Shown here piece by piece: positions 1 through 11,420 of a stretch of 64,000 nt of DNA (positions are counted from its first letter, which is position 1; each line of letters starts with the position of its first letter). The notes under the pieces are model-generated. The model had not been told where the DNA came from, ran no database searches, and saw nothing but the letters and a program-made list of their open reading frames with translations. The stretch covers positions 992,001 to 1,056,000 of the forward strand of contig MU271147.1 of assembly GCA_021432605.1 (NCBI GenBank). Direction: 5' to 3'. The translations under genes were made by a program, and so were the position numbers. Origin of the DNA: Coniochaeta sp. PMI_546. Lineage: Eukaryota > Ascomycota > Sordariomycetes > Coniochaetales > Coniochaetaceae.

Positions 1-992
1 TTTGGGGGGGGATCGATCGTAGGGCTGAAATACAAACAGGGACGACGCTGGTTGGGGTGGGATGGCTTGGTTACCGAGTCAAATTCAATGCACATCGATA
101 GAAATTGGGACAGGGCACAAGATGTTCTGCTCATTTTGCAAAATGAGTGTTTTCATTATTGGTGTAGTCTGCATGGGGGGGCTGTGGGCAGGGGGGATTT
201 CGCTGGGGTGAACAAGCGCAAAACACCAGACAACCGGAAATAGAGCGATGAACCGCTGCATCACGGATCCGGTCTCACAATGAAGCAACCCTCGCTTCAA
301 GTCAGCAGAACAACTTCGCTGGCAAAGAAGTGAACAAAAGAAACAGCCGCTGTGGCTCGTCCCGAAAGCCTCAACCGTCCTCATAAACTGAACAATAACC
401 AATTTGCATGCTTCCGTAAACCAAGAACCAAAGGGGTATAGTAGGGTATTTCCTCATGCTTCATGAACCAGTAGCACTCCGTAGCCCGAACCCGAACCAC
501 TGACGTGAGTAACCGTCAAATCCATAGTCCGTTATCCCAACTCCTTTATAAAATGCAGAAATGTGTGTCTCGCCGTGCAATCTGTCTGTACGGGGGAATA
601 GGTGCAGTTCAAAAGACTGTATCCCACCGACCTCAGCGCCCCCTTGATATGTCGGAGAGGAGATCCAGGAATATCGAACCATAAACCAAGCCAAGTCATA
701 ACCATAATGAACTAATCGTGAAATCTCGTAAAGCAAACGCCCAGGTGGAGTGGAGTGACAACAAATAACAAGTCCGCAGGAAGGAGGCCACCGCCTATGG
801 CACTCTGCAAATCAAGAGCAGAGGACTGGCGATCGCCGGGTGTGGTGTGGCTGTGTGTAGTGTCGCGCTCCGGGTATCATTGAAATGAAAAGCCCTAAAA
901 GTCCGTCGATGTGTAGAAGAACAGTAGACGTCGATAGATCAGTCGTAAAAAGCCTGTGATGTGCCGGCGAAACCAATTCGCGTGTCTACCCT
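1..992. other. left-end intergenic stretch, no gene seen
   Basis: Only short frames without codon or motif support occur here. The part next to 993 is probably the 3' untranslated region of the minus-strand SWIRM gene. No RNA gene or transposon ends were recognised. Confidence 0.5.
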
Positions 993-2363
993 TTAATTAT
1001 CAAGGATAACCCACCGATCATCAAGCCAGCCGACGCTGTCGTACGCCGTCCAGAGTTTCGAGGCCTTGTTCACGTCAATCTTGCACGCCTGTTGCGCGTC
1101 TGTCTTCCTGAAAGGCTTCGGCGGCGTTCGCAGGAAGCAATTGCGGCGGCTTTCGAAAATGCGCCGCTTGCTCGTGAGGTAGGTAGCGCAGTCAAGACGT
1201 AGGTTTGCGGCAAGTTTGAGTTCCTCCGGATGCAGCATGTGGGCGTGCGGATCCTTGCTTAGATCGAGTGGGTTCCCTTTCCAGTCAACCTTCAAGCTCT
1301 TGTTGCCCAGGGATCCCAATGGAGGCGAGTAGTCCCTGATCGAGTTGAAGTCCTTGTCCTCCCGGTTGGGTGCAACAGTACGCACCCTCGGCTCAGGAGT
1401 AGAGCTGACACGGATCGTCCCACGAACCGTACCCGGGCTCGTCCGAATCGGCCTCGGCGCTTGTTGTTTGGTGACCCGCGGTTCCTTGCCCTTCAATGGT
1501 TTCTGGACGCGGTTGATGTTGCTTCGAATCGGTTGTGGCTTCGGTGTTTGGGTTCGAATCGCCTGTGGCTTCGCGTAGGTCCTGGCATGATACAGAGGCT
1601 GAGGACGAGCGCGGTACGAAGCGGAAGCTGCGCGGTCAGCAGCCAGGAGCGCCTTCTCTTGATTCAGCCAGCGCACCTGGTTGGACTGGAACTGCTGCAA
1701 GACATTTGACTTGAAGCGCAACACCATACGGTACTCCTCCTCCGTCGGTCGCTGACCCTCGCTTGACACACCGGTTGCCCGAATATGCTCATGAATGATC
1801 CTTTCAGTATCTTGCTCGGCTGTACCAAAAAGTGGCACTGGCTGCGACGGGCTGACTGAAGTTTCCGAATTCGGGAACAGAATCGGATCCTTGACAGGAA
1901 CGCTGATTGACGGTGTCGGGCTGATGATATGCTTCACTTGCTCTAGGGGTGAGCTCGATTGATTCGAGATCGGAGGTGAGGGTGGTCCATCCAGAAGACC
2001 GGACATCGTCAGCTTCATATCTGCTTGGACCTTGGGAAGAACCCGAGCAACCGCACTAGACGAGAAGTTGTCGTAAACAGCATCGGGAGGCGATATCAGT
2101 GTGCTGATGTCAAGGCGAGCTGTCTTGGGCCCTTGGGCCATCTGGGCGACTGTTGACATGGTTGTCATTGACTTGTTGTCTCTGGTTGGTGTGATAGGCC
2201 GAGACGGCTCGACAACACCGTTTGACTCCGTCGTCTTGCGAGATGGTGTCGTACCGAAGAACGACACTGAAATGGATTGACTGCTAGGAGCGTCGTCAAT
2301 CGCACGAGAGAAAGTGGGAGCAGGAGCAGAAGTAGAGGCGGGAGCGAACGCTGTGGAGGACAT
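993..2363 (-). CDS. SWIRM-domain protein (Fun19/Laf-like)
   Basis: Single-exon gene of 456 residues. The start at 2363 is chosen because its context reads CCACCATGTCC, a strong fungal initiation site; the frame stays open to 2402 but only through a TTG. Residues 1 to about 350 are low-complexity, rich in Ser, Pro and Thr, with basic Arg/Lys/Gln stretches, so probably disordered. The last 100 residues form the recognisable part, with the segments HPEELKLAANLRLDCATYL and FRKTDAQQACKIDVNKASKL followed by a Trp-rich end (WTAYDSVGW, DDRWVILDN). This is the SWIRM helical domain in its fungal Fun19/Laf form. Known relatives are nuclear and linked to chromatin and histone-deacetylase complexes; the role here is inferred from that. 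A very long region without genes lies upstream. Confidence 0.85.
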   Translation of the reverse strand: MSSTAFAPASTSAPAPTFSRAIDDAPSSQSISVSFFGTTPSRKTTESNGVVEPSRPITPTRDNKSMTTMSTVAQMAQGPKTARLDISTLISPPDAVYDNFSSSAVARVLPKVQADMKLTMSGLLDGPPSPPISNQSSSPLEQVKHIISPTPSISVPVKDPILFPNSETSVSPSQPVPLFGTAEQDTERIIHEHIRATGVSSEGQRPTEEEYRMVLRFKSNVLQQFQSNQVRWLNQEKALLAADRAASASYRARPQPLYHARTYAKPQAIRTQTPKPQPIRSNINRVQKPLKGKEPRVTKQQAPRPIRTSPGTVRGTIRVSSTPEPRVRTVAPNREDKDFNSIRDYSPPLGSLGNKSLKVDWKGNPLDLSKDPHAHMLHPEELKLAANLRLDCATYLTSKRRIFESRRNCFLRTPPKPFRKTDAQQACKIDVNKASKLWTAYDSVGWLDDRWVILDN

Positions 2364-3230
2364 GGTGGTTTTATGGATGTGCGCCACAGCCGGGAGTGGC
2401 AAAGTGTAGGCAGCAGAGCTAGATGACTATGCCCACCGATGACGAATCAATAATGCCAATTGATCGAATGTAGCTGGAAACCAGGATGCAGGCAATGTAA
2501 GACCCGGAGATATCTTCAATGTCTCCGTGAGCGAAAGGTAAGCGTAGAGAAAGATATGGTCCGTAGTCGTTAGCTCGGGGAGAGGTTGTAGTTGTAAGGA
2601 CGTAGGTTGGTGTTGGCAGTGCACAAGGCCAAGGACGAGAGCTGTGATACAATAAATAACGGAGTTGGGCAGCGTTAGGCACCTGTTTCCTTTGTTGGTT
2701 CGTTGCACTGGTTGCCTTGGTATTGTGTCGAGGGGTGAATCACTGGTGCAGCTGGTGCAGTTGTTCAATGGCGTTTCCAATCGATACGGATCGCCACCAT
2801 TGATTGATTGATTGATTGATGTCGAGCGACTGAATTGAGTGTAAGGGTCGCCGGGAAGATCAGTGCCTTAGCGCGGGGAAGCAAGGGCGCCAGACACCGT
2901 ACAAGTACCTACAAGCCTAGCGATGGCTGGAAGCGATAAATTGACCTGGATTGATTGATAATGCGGTCGCTGAGCGTTCTGGTGGTGGAAGGTTGTGGAA
3001 TGCGTGGCAACAATCAGTGCTGGAGACGCGCAAAACGGCCAACACGGGAAGAATTGATCAACTGTCCGCAATTGACGACACACAATCGGCAGCCGATTTG
3101 AATGCAATTGAAAGGAAGTGAGAAGAAGAATGGTGGAAGAGGGAAGTGATGGTTGGTGAGGAGTGAGAGCCTTAAAAGACCTTGGAAGCGCTGCCGCAAT
3201 CAAAATCAAGTACCAAGTACATGCAAGTCT
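2364..3230 (-). promoter_or_regulatory. probable 5' leader and core promoter of the SWIRM gene
   Basis: Read on the minus strand, 3190-3100 is a pyrimidine-rich tract with a TTTTAAGG box just upstream, as is usual at fungal core promoters. Between it and the start codon lie several GT..AG pairs that could be leader introns, but none can be proved without transcripts. A GATT microsatellite sits at 2800-2820. No protein-coding sequence was convincing. Confidence 0.4.
2800..2820. repeat. GATT microsatellite
   Basis: Five tandem copies of the tetranucleotide GATT/TGAT in the putative leader of the SWIRM gene. Confidence 0.9.
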
Positions 3231-6200
3231 AATGCGCCGCCAGAAAGCCTCACCCAGCCCGGGCAGTCAGATATTACGCTGAACCTAAGCTAAGGTTCCA
3301 TTAACCTTTGAGCGAAACGGTAAGGAGTAGGAGGATCTGGCCGAAAACAGATCAATTCACGATTGCGCTCGTCCTTTGCTTTCAAGCTGCCAGCGAAGCA
3401 AACTTTTTTGGGGGAAAATTGAATGCTCGTCGAATCATGGCATGGAAATCAAGTACAGTGTAGATGATGAACAAAGGCAAAGAAAACCAGGGCGTCATCA
3501 TCTACAAGGGAGTCGCACCATTGTGACTGGATTGGTTGTCTGGGGGGGCTGACTTGGTCGGCGTACAAGTCTTGTGCTTGTTGAGTGATAGTGAAGGGTG
3601 TACCAGGGTACAGCGTGCGATGAGGTGGTCGCCTGCCCACTCTGCTTGTAGGCTATTGTCACACGCCCGCGTGCCCGTGGTCCTGTGTCTCTCGCGCGTC
3701 GTCCTGGTTCCTGGGTGGTGGAGGCGCACACAGGTGTTGATGCGCCGAACGGAGTCTGGGGTTAACGCCGTTAATCGAGCGGCAGGACTCACACAGCAAT
3801 GACCCCGATTGTCATCAGTGTGGATGTGCGGAAGGAGTCATCCTCCCACTTTTGGAGTCACACCCCCCTCCCCCGGCAAGTTGCTAAGCCACAATGCGTG
3901 TTGAAGAATTCAGGGTACCTTGCCACAATCAACCAATTGGAACGCTCCAGTGTACGGAATCGGGTCGGTCAGGCAAGAATACCTCAGAGGACAACAGCAT
4001 GTACTCGTGCCCAATGAGACGTACTCCCAAGTACCCAATGGCGCGAGTGATGGTTTGCGCTTCCCTCTTAGCTCACGTTCTCCATGGGGCCCATTGGGGC
4101 AAACTTGATCTTTTCTCAATGCCCGCTCTTTGCGCCAGAGAATGGACATATCTTACTGTGAATCAGTGGCATAGCATAATCGCACGCTGCCGAGGTGACG
4201 AAGCTTCCTTGCTGCTGCAATTTTACGTCGATTGCAATCTTCAGAGTGCGGACAATTGAGACATGGACGGTGGAGGGCATTCGGTACCTTCCACGGCGAA
4301 AGACGCAGCGCCATCCGCACTTGATTCTTCCCTTTCGGACGCTTCCAATGCAGCAGGCAGCAGTGGGTTCGTCGGGAACGCATGAGCGCAGCAGTGGTAT
4401 TGCCATTAACCGGTTGGACGAGGCAACAATCATCGAGGACGAAGAGCCGCTCCGTCGCAAATCCTCCACTGCTTGGTGAACATGCCGACAGAATGTGCAA
4501 GAGTGATTGGACTGGGCATCATCACTTCTGAATTCCCAGGTGCGGCGTCACAGGCATCAACTGGGCCGGATTCCACACTGTACTTCTCGCCTGCTCCAGG
4601 ACATCAGCAGTCAATTGGCGCCCAAGCAGGACGGTGTATATCCGGGATGAGGCATGGCGAGACATCTCTCTTAGCCGCTGAGGGGTCACTGATACGGTTT
4701 CAAGGCTTAGAGATAGTCGACATGGTGTCATTCGATGATGGCAAAGTGACTTCGCGATGCAGAACTTACACCTCCAATCGGGGGCCGCAGGGCTTGTCAT
4801 CGTCGCCTTGATAACTTGTTCGGCGCTCAGAGGATAAGGTGCAGGCTCCGTGCCCAAATATCGAAAGGGCAGCTAGAGGGCTCTGGCTCAAATCAATTCC
4901 GCTTGGCGACAAAGCCTTACAAGTCCAGAGCAGACACGAGTGTCTGGTTCCAAGGATGGCGCGGCTCGGTGTTTGGTGGACATTGTCGAGCGTCGGCCTG
5001 TAAGGCTGCCGAATATTGACGAAAGACAATCAGCCCAGCGTCACAGCCTGCCCATTCCATGTGCCTAGCCGTCGGAGGCAACAGATCATCCAAGAATCGG
5101 TCACGGCTGACTGGTCAGGCTAGTGTCGTGGCAGCAGAGTATTCACATCTGTGATACGTAACAACTAAGCACAGCATCCGTTAAGCTCCTAACAGGTGGT
5201 CAATAGTGGACGCTGCGCTAAGAGAAGAAAAGAACACGAGGAGTCTGGACAGTGCTTAGACGTTGGGGAACATTTCACAGCAGTTCGCCCTTCAGTTCCG
5301 ACAGCTCCCAGTATATCCGCACATCTGCGATGCCGATTGCGAGTAAACTTGCTTGGGAATTGTACTTCTGCCCACTGGGTCTGACAACTGTCACATCGGG
5401 TTCAGCCCATCCAGACAGTGATCTGTCGATGAGTTGCGGAAACGGCCACGGTGTACAAAGGCAGGGAAAAGAGGTGACGACGAGTTAGCGGCATTGGAAC
5501 AGGAATTGACGAATCAGTTGTGGCCTTCAAGAACGACACTGTGACTCATATTTGCGAATGGCGACAGCATTTGGGGGTGACCAAGGAGACGGTGTTTAGT
5601 GTGTGACTCTCCAGGCGTGGAAGCCTGGCAGCGAATCATTTGGTCTGAAGCGCAACAATTGAAACAGTTTGATACCATTTAGGGTTTAGTGTCCGTTGTC
5701 TTATCGATAGGGGTGATCCTGAAGCACCTTGTATGGAAAGTACCGATGCCAAGACTGAGGTACTCTTTTAGCGAGGGGTGTATCTAAAGATCCACCTCGA
5801 ATCGTTAACTGCTTCCAAATCAATCCAGCCTGACGGCCCGCGGCATCTGTTCTTCCATCGGCAAGAGTTCCAATCGCAAGTCCACTGGGCTACTAACAAC
5901 CTTACTGTAGGACCACCGACTCCGAGAGCCCATCATCACTCGTCTGCACTGATCCCGACGGACTTCAACTGCATGCGTAGTTATCCCGACGTGTCACGGC
6001 CGGACATGCTGGTCGGAGTTAAGTTTTGCCTCATTCTCTTTGCAACGGCGACCCTGCAATTCATTATGCCCGGGCCATCGAGAGCCCCGTTATAGCGAGT
6101 TCAGTGATTACAAGCAGAAGCGCCAGTGACTGAGCTTATCCGAGCGAGCCGAAGGTAAGGTAATCATCATTTATGCTCTGTGGACGGAGGAAGAATTGAT

Positions 6201-9200
6201 TCGAAGCCCTGATTGGAACCGTGCTGACCATAGCACGAAGACACCACGGCTCCGAAGCTTTGCCAACCGCGCAGACTGCGTCACTAAGGATCAGAAGGAA
6301 TTCACCCAAGAGAAGATGGCAATTTGTTTTCACTCCGCAACCTTGACAGGTTCATCGACACAGTGCGATTGATCCGCCACCAAAGACTTCGCGTCGTAAT
6401 GCCCACTGCTGCCTACACTGCAAACTGCCACTTAACCTGCTGTTGACACTCCCACGATCAGACAAATTGCGACAAATTGCGGTGTGCATCGTTGGCAAGT
6501 TCCACTTGGTTCAGTCAAGCCTTATTTAGTGCGTCTCTGGTAGTACGGGGGCTTCAACGGAGACCATAGCGACTCCTGATGTTAATGATTTGGACCCAAC
6601 TCAATTCTCAGCTCCGCCCTAGCCGACATTGACAATTGAAGAAGGCTCGACGCCAGAGATGGACGAAAGGGTTCACTCACACACCACTTGTACCACCCTC
6701 ACATGGCACACAACTTGGTCTCAGTCTTGATCTCACGGAATTGTCAAGTCACCTCGCCATCGCTGTCTCTTATCTTATCACCCCTCCTTTTGATGGACGT
6801 TGGATGGAGGGGCACACAATCGATGCCGCATTCGCTAGCGTCGACGATGGAGCCTTCCCGATATAGCAGGCCACCTGGCCACATCGTCTAAACCCTGATT
6901 GTGGCCGAATTGTCCTTCGGCAAACGCAGTTCAAGTGAGAAATCTCTTGACCGCCATCGTCTGGCTCTGGAGGCGAAGCTCCGAGAATCCACCTCGCTCT
7001 CTTTTGCGGGCAGCATCTGCTGTGATAACACCGCTGGTTTCCGAGTGAAAGCGAGCGGAGGTGATGCGCTTCAGGGATTCCCCCACAGCGCTGGCTCCAC
7101 TGAAGAGTGCAGGCAGGGAGGGGTTTCACCCCACCACTGTGCGGCGTGTACTTCGACAACAGCCATTGACCAATTGACAAGACATCGCATCGCCAGATGT
7201 TGGACTGCCATTGATGAATCACTCCGCATCACTTCGTGTCGATTGTTCGATGGCTGCAGTGGAATCTCGCCAGCGCAGCGAGCCATGTCGATCTTGGTGT
7301 TGCACAGAAAGAGAGACGACACTCGAATTGCCAGAACTCTACCTTCTCTTGCCTCTCAGAAATGCTATCCATTGAGAAATAAGTTGATGTACGTGAAGTC
7401 TGACATGGCGAATTGATGCAGGCTGTTCAGCTTCAACCCAAATGAGACGGTGCTGCTCAGGTGTGGCGTTACGTTGTACTATCGCATACAACCAGGGCGA
7501 GACGCCTGACCATCCATGTACGAATCATCCACCGACCCTTGACTTCCGAATGCACGGCGGGCTTGAGCATATCCTGCATGGAGGGTCCAATCGACCACTG
7601 ATTTACTCGTGCATAAGGCAGCATTCAGGCCACCGTATGGGCAGCTACACTAGTTGCGCATCGACCAGGGTACCCCGAATGGAAGCTGGTTCGATTGATC
7701 GATAAATTCACAATTCCCACTGATGCATGCCTGTCTCGGGGGAGGCAGCAGAAATGCATGAATGTTGACGTGCCACGCAATCTCCCTTCCACTCTACTGG
7801 TTCGTTTCATCCTCTATGACGGGGATATCTGCTCTGCCAAGGTTTCCAACTTCCAAACCTACCCGACACTGACTTGACCATCCGTGTCTCGCTGCCAAAC
7901 GAATGACATGGAGCCTGCACATCCCATGTTGGATCGATATCCACATTTTCCTTCTCGATGCCGACGAGACGTTGACATGGCAGTCTCATGCCGTCTCCAA
8001 AGGTTGCGGGTACCTGGCAGCCCTGTTTACAGCACAAAAAGCAGTACACGTCTATCCTGTTTTGTCGCGTCATATCATGGCGAGGATCAATAACAGACGC
8101 CCATATATCAACAGCACTGTAATATACCGTCACGTCCCTCTTTCCATGGCAATTGTTCGTACGCGTGCCTTGCGAATCCGAAACCGAAACCAAGCACAAG
8201 TCAGGAGGAACCTTGCAATGTGGTGTGTACCTAGCAACTAAAGTCTACCTACCCCGCCCGCTTCGGACCGCAAAATACAAGGCCTGGGCCAGCCTGTGTG
8301 CACCACAGCCAAGCTTCTGTCTCGGACAAGCACCGTCACCGGATCTCGAGCCTGTCCGTACACTGTCCGTCACGCGGGCCACCATGCCGTCATGTCTCAC
8401 CTTGATAAAGGTATGAGGGCTGCAGGTGGTGAGCTTATCGTGCCTTGCACAGATGGGGGTCATGGCTTGGGGGACGGTGATCGTAAAAGCCTTCGTCTCA
8501 CCTCGCAGAGCTGTTTTGTTTGGACCTAGCGTAGGCGGCTCTCGTCACGGCAGAAAGATAGAATTACGAGGCTGTGTAGAAACCCGTCTTTGAGCTGGAA
8601 ACTCTGCCTGAGCTGGGTCAATTTGCCTACTAGTCTGCGAGTACCTTGCCAATATTTGTGCAGAAAGAAGTCTCCGAAGTCTTGAACTTTACTAAATGTG
8701 GTATGTATGACATTACAGCCGAGGCAGACAAGCAGACATCTTCCAATGCCATCATCAATTGAGACCTACTTCCTACAGCCATGCATTGCATCATGACATA
8801 CCTGTAGTAAATGCGCAATACAATAGATCGAGGCACAAATGGACTCTTTGATGCTGCCGGCCACGACACCCTGGCCATGTCCTTGTGCCATAAACCCCGA
8901 TTGCTTGCGCGGCTCAGTCCTCTCCTCAAGGCAGCCGCACCCGAAGCGAAGCAATCGGAGTGCCTGGCTGACCCTTCTTTGGTGGACGATAGGCTGGACT
9001 GAACTCTGGGCTACTCCATCTGCCTATTGTGAAGCAGGTACACCTGTACAATGACGAAGGAGACGGCTTGTGTGCCTGCACCATCTCCAAACCGTGGGTA
9101 TCCCGACAATGGCGCTTGGCCGTGTGGCCGCGACGCCATGTAGCCTTTAGGGACGAGAGGTCTCGGAGAGAGTCTTGCGGTAAGGAGTCCAGTGTAACGG

Positions 9201-9518
9201 CACGCATTTTGCTGGGATTCAGCAGTGCGTGTGCGATGTGCGCAACCTCTTGACCACACATTGACCTCGAAAAGCATGCCACTGGAGCTCAGCCGCCATG
9301 AATGTAGGCGGAAACAGCGTGCGTAGCCATGGCATCCAGCATCAGCCAAAGTCCGCCATCGGTTCGGAAGCGTGGCAAAGTCAGCCAGTGCTCTTCCACG
9401 CCGATTGTTCATCGCCGGAGGAGAAGACCTCTCGAACGTTTCCAGATGGCCTCAATGCGATACAGTCCCTCGAACCCAGTTGTTGGCCATCGCAATGATT
9501 CCAGACATCTCAGCACCC
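3231..9518. other. 6.3-kb stretch with no recognisable gene
   Basis: Base composition is ordinary (not AT-rich), so it is not an obvious repeat-mutated transposon graveyard. Open frames are short or begin at non-ATG codons, and none carries a family motif; the longest (6901-7416, plus) starts with GTG and has biased, unstructured composition. The motif CAATTG and near variants occur many times between about 3.0 and 7.4 kb. It could be regulatory DNA of the flanking SWIRM gene, a non-coding RNA locus, or an old relic. I cannot choose among these. Confidence 0.4.
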
Positions 9519-11420
9519 CTACGTAAAGTCGTAGACCAAAAGACTCTCCCTCCCACCCTTGCCCTCCTTCAGCACAATAACCATCTCGTCGTCGAACCCG
9601 ACCCAGTTCTTCCTCTCCTCCCACTTCTCCTCCACCTGCTCCACCATCTCCTCCTGTCCCCGCTCACCCTCAGCGCAGGCTCGGATCTCGACGCTCCGCC
9701 CGCTCCCCGGGCCGAGGCCGAGGCGCGACCCGCCCTCGAGCTCCCACACGCGCATCTCGTCGCCCCTCTCGGAGACGCTGACGGCTTTGCCGCGCGCCGT
9801 GATCTCGGCGTCGCTTATGCCCGATGTGTGGCCCCAGAGACGGATGCCGGGCGACAAGGTCAGTGTGTCGGAGGTCGATGTTACGAGGTGCAGGACCAGG
9901 GTGTTGTCTGGCAGGGCGGCGAGGAGGTAGGGGTGGGTGTAGCAGAGGGTTGTTGGGCCTGGTTCGGTAGGTGGGGTTGGCGAGGGCGATGATCGGAGCG
10001 GGGAGGCTGGAGATAGCAGAGATGCTCGCAGGGGTCTTGGTGGTGTGCTGGAATGCGATGGCGTAGGGGGCGTAGAGACACCTGCGTCGACGACGGCGGT
10101 GTAGGCGAGCTTGGTCGCGGTGATGTCTGGTGCTGAGGCCAGGTCTTTAGAGTTCGGCTTGATGTGCAGATCTTGCATGCCGATGGACCAGCCGTTGCGG
10201 GTTGAGAATGTGTATGCAATGGATGCTATGGTCGTTGTGGCGGTGGTTCGTATTGATAAGGCCAAAGGTGCGCGCGAGGTATGCGACTTGAGCGATGTCA
10301 GGAGATACGGCGAGGGCAGGCCTGATGGCTCTTTCCGCGGGGCTGACGTTCTGGAGTCGTAGAGGTCGCCGCTGAGCTCTTCCGACTGCGTGTGTTCCAA
10401 TCCATCCTTGGCCATAGTCTGACACGCGTCGACCGGGATGTCGAAGGTATATAAGGAGACCAGGACAGATCTCGTTGCTGTGAGAAGGTAAGGGAACGAC
10501 AGTGCCATCCCGATCAGCTCGCCACTCATGGACTCCGGATGTTGATATAGCCGTTCGAACTGTTTCTGCTTCAGATGAAATTTCCACATCGTAAAACCGC
10601 CATTCTGCAACCCCACTGCCACTGTGGCGGTTACGTCGTCAGCACCTCCCTCGTCGATTGCGATGCAGCTCGGAATGTCGTCCACAATGACATCCTCCCC
10701 TTCATCTTTGTCGTCCAACCGCGCATGTGCCACAACTTCCCTCGTCTTGAGGTCCCAAGCTCGAAGCCCAAACCTCGCGTCCGCAGTGATAGCCACTCCT
10801 TCGATGACCTTGACCAAGACCTTCCGCTCCGTCTCCGCTTGTCCGTCGCCTAGCCGCAGCTCCTCGACCGCGCACTTGCCCCTAGCCCAGTTATGCCGAA
10901 TCTTGTACTGCCTCTTCCAATTCACCGGATTGTGACTCCTCCCCTCGTCGGCCTCTTCTCCGTAGCCTCCCAATCCCAGCCTTTCACTATGACTTCTAGA
11001 CGTATCCGCCACCAGCCCACCTCGTCTGCCATCGGCCCACAGCCTCCGTCTCCCAGAATAATGCAGCTTATGTCCCTTCCCCTGCCCCTGACTCGGTCCC
11101 TGCGCGCCCGAACCTTCCCGAAACCCGGGTATGCGCATCGCCCTCGGCAGCACGAAGCGCGCGTAGTAATGCGCCTTCCATAGCTGCGAGTCGCCCGAGA
11201 GGCGGTGAAAGCGCCGCGAGACGGACGAGACGGAGAAGAGCAGGTGGTCGACGGACAGGAAGGAGAGCACCCGCAGGAGGAGCTCATCTGAGAGCGGAGA
11301 GAGGCGATCTCGCCTTGGGCGGGGTGGTTGAGGGGTGTCTGTTCGGCGGCGTTTGGAGTTTGGTTGGGCTTCGGATGCGCCGTCGCATCTGGGCCGCTTG
11401 GTTTGCATCTTGTCGGACAT
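9519..11420 (-). CDS. F-box protein with WD-like C-terminal region
   Basis: Single-exon gene, 633 residues from the ATG at 11420. The frame extends upstream to 11540 without a better ATG, and the start sits just before a basic nuclear-localisation-like segment (KRPRC, SKRRRTDTP). The F-box lies at about residues 38-85: LSDELLLRVLSFLSVDHLL then VSRRFHRLSGDSQLWKAHY. F-box proteins are substrate adaptors of SCF (Skp1-Cullin-F-box) ubiquitin ligases. The rest has repeated patterns typical of beta-propeller blades, for example the end segment with IRLWGHTSGISDAEI and EMRVWELEGG, so a divergent WD40-type propeller is likely. A Pro/Ser-rich insert (about residues 465-505) interrupts the propeller. 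No substrate can be named. Confidence 0.8.
   Translation of the reverse strand: MSDKMQTKRPRCDGASEAQPNSKRRRTDTPQPPRPRRDRLSPLSDELLLRVLSFLSVDHLLFSVSSVSRRFHRLSGDSQLWKAHYYARFVLPRAMRIPGFREGSGAQGPSQGQGKGHKLHYSGRRRLWADGRRGGLVADTSRSHSERLGLGGYGEEADEGRSHNPVNWKRQYKIRHNWARGKCAVEELRLGDGQAETERKVLVKVIEGVAITADARFGLRAWDLKTREVVAHARLDDKDEGEDVIVDDIPSCIAIDEGGADDVTATVAVGLQNGGFTMWKFHLKQKQFERLYQHPESMSGELIGMALSFPYLLTATRSVLVSLYTFDIPVDACQTMAKDGLEHTQSEELSGDLYDSRTSAPRKEPSGLPSPYLLTSLKSHTSRAPLALSIRTTATTTIASIAYTFSTRNGWSIGMQDLHIKPNSKDLASAPDITATKLAYTAVVDAGVSTPPTPSHSSTPPRPLRASLLSPASPLRSSPSPTPPTEPGPTTLCYTHPYLLAALPDNTLVLHLVTSTSDTLTLSPGIRLWGHTSGISDAEITARGKAVSVSERGDEMRVWELEGGSRLGLGPGSGRSVEIRACAEGERGQEEMVEQVEEKWEERKNWVGFDDEMVIVLKEGKGGRESLLVYDFT

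Noticed and set aside
6901-7416. 171-codon plus frame
   Set aside because: Starts with GTG, has no motif, and other frames over it are open too; treated as chance.
9372-9992. 206-codon plus frame
   Set aside because: Antisense shadow of the F-box gene; composition follows the opposite strand's coding bias.
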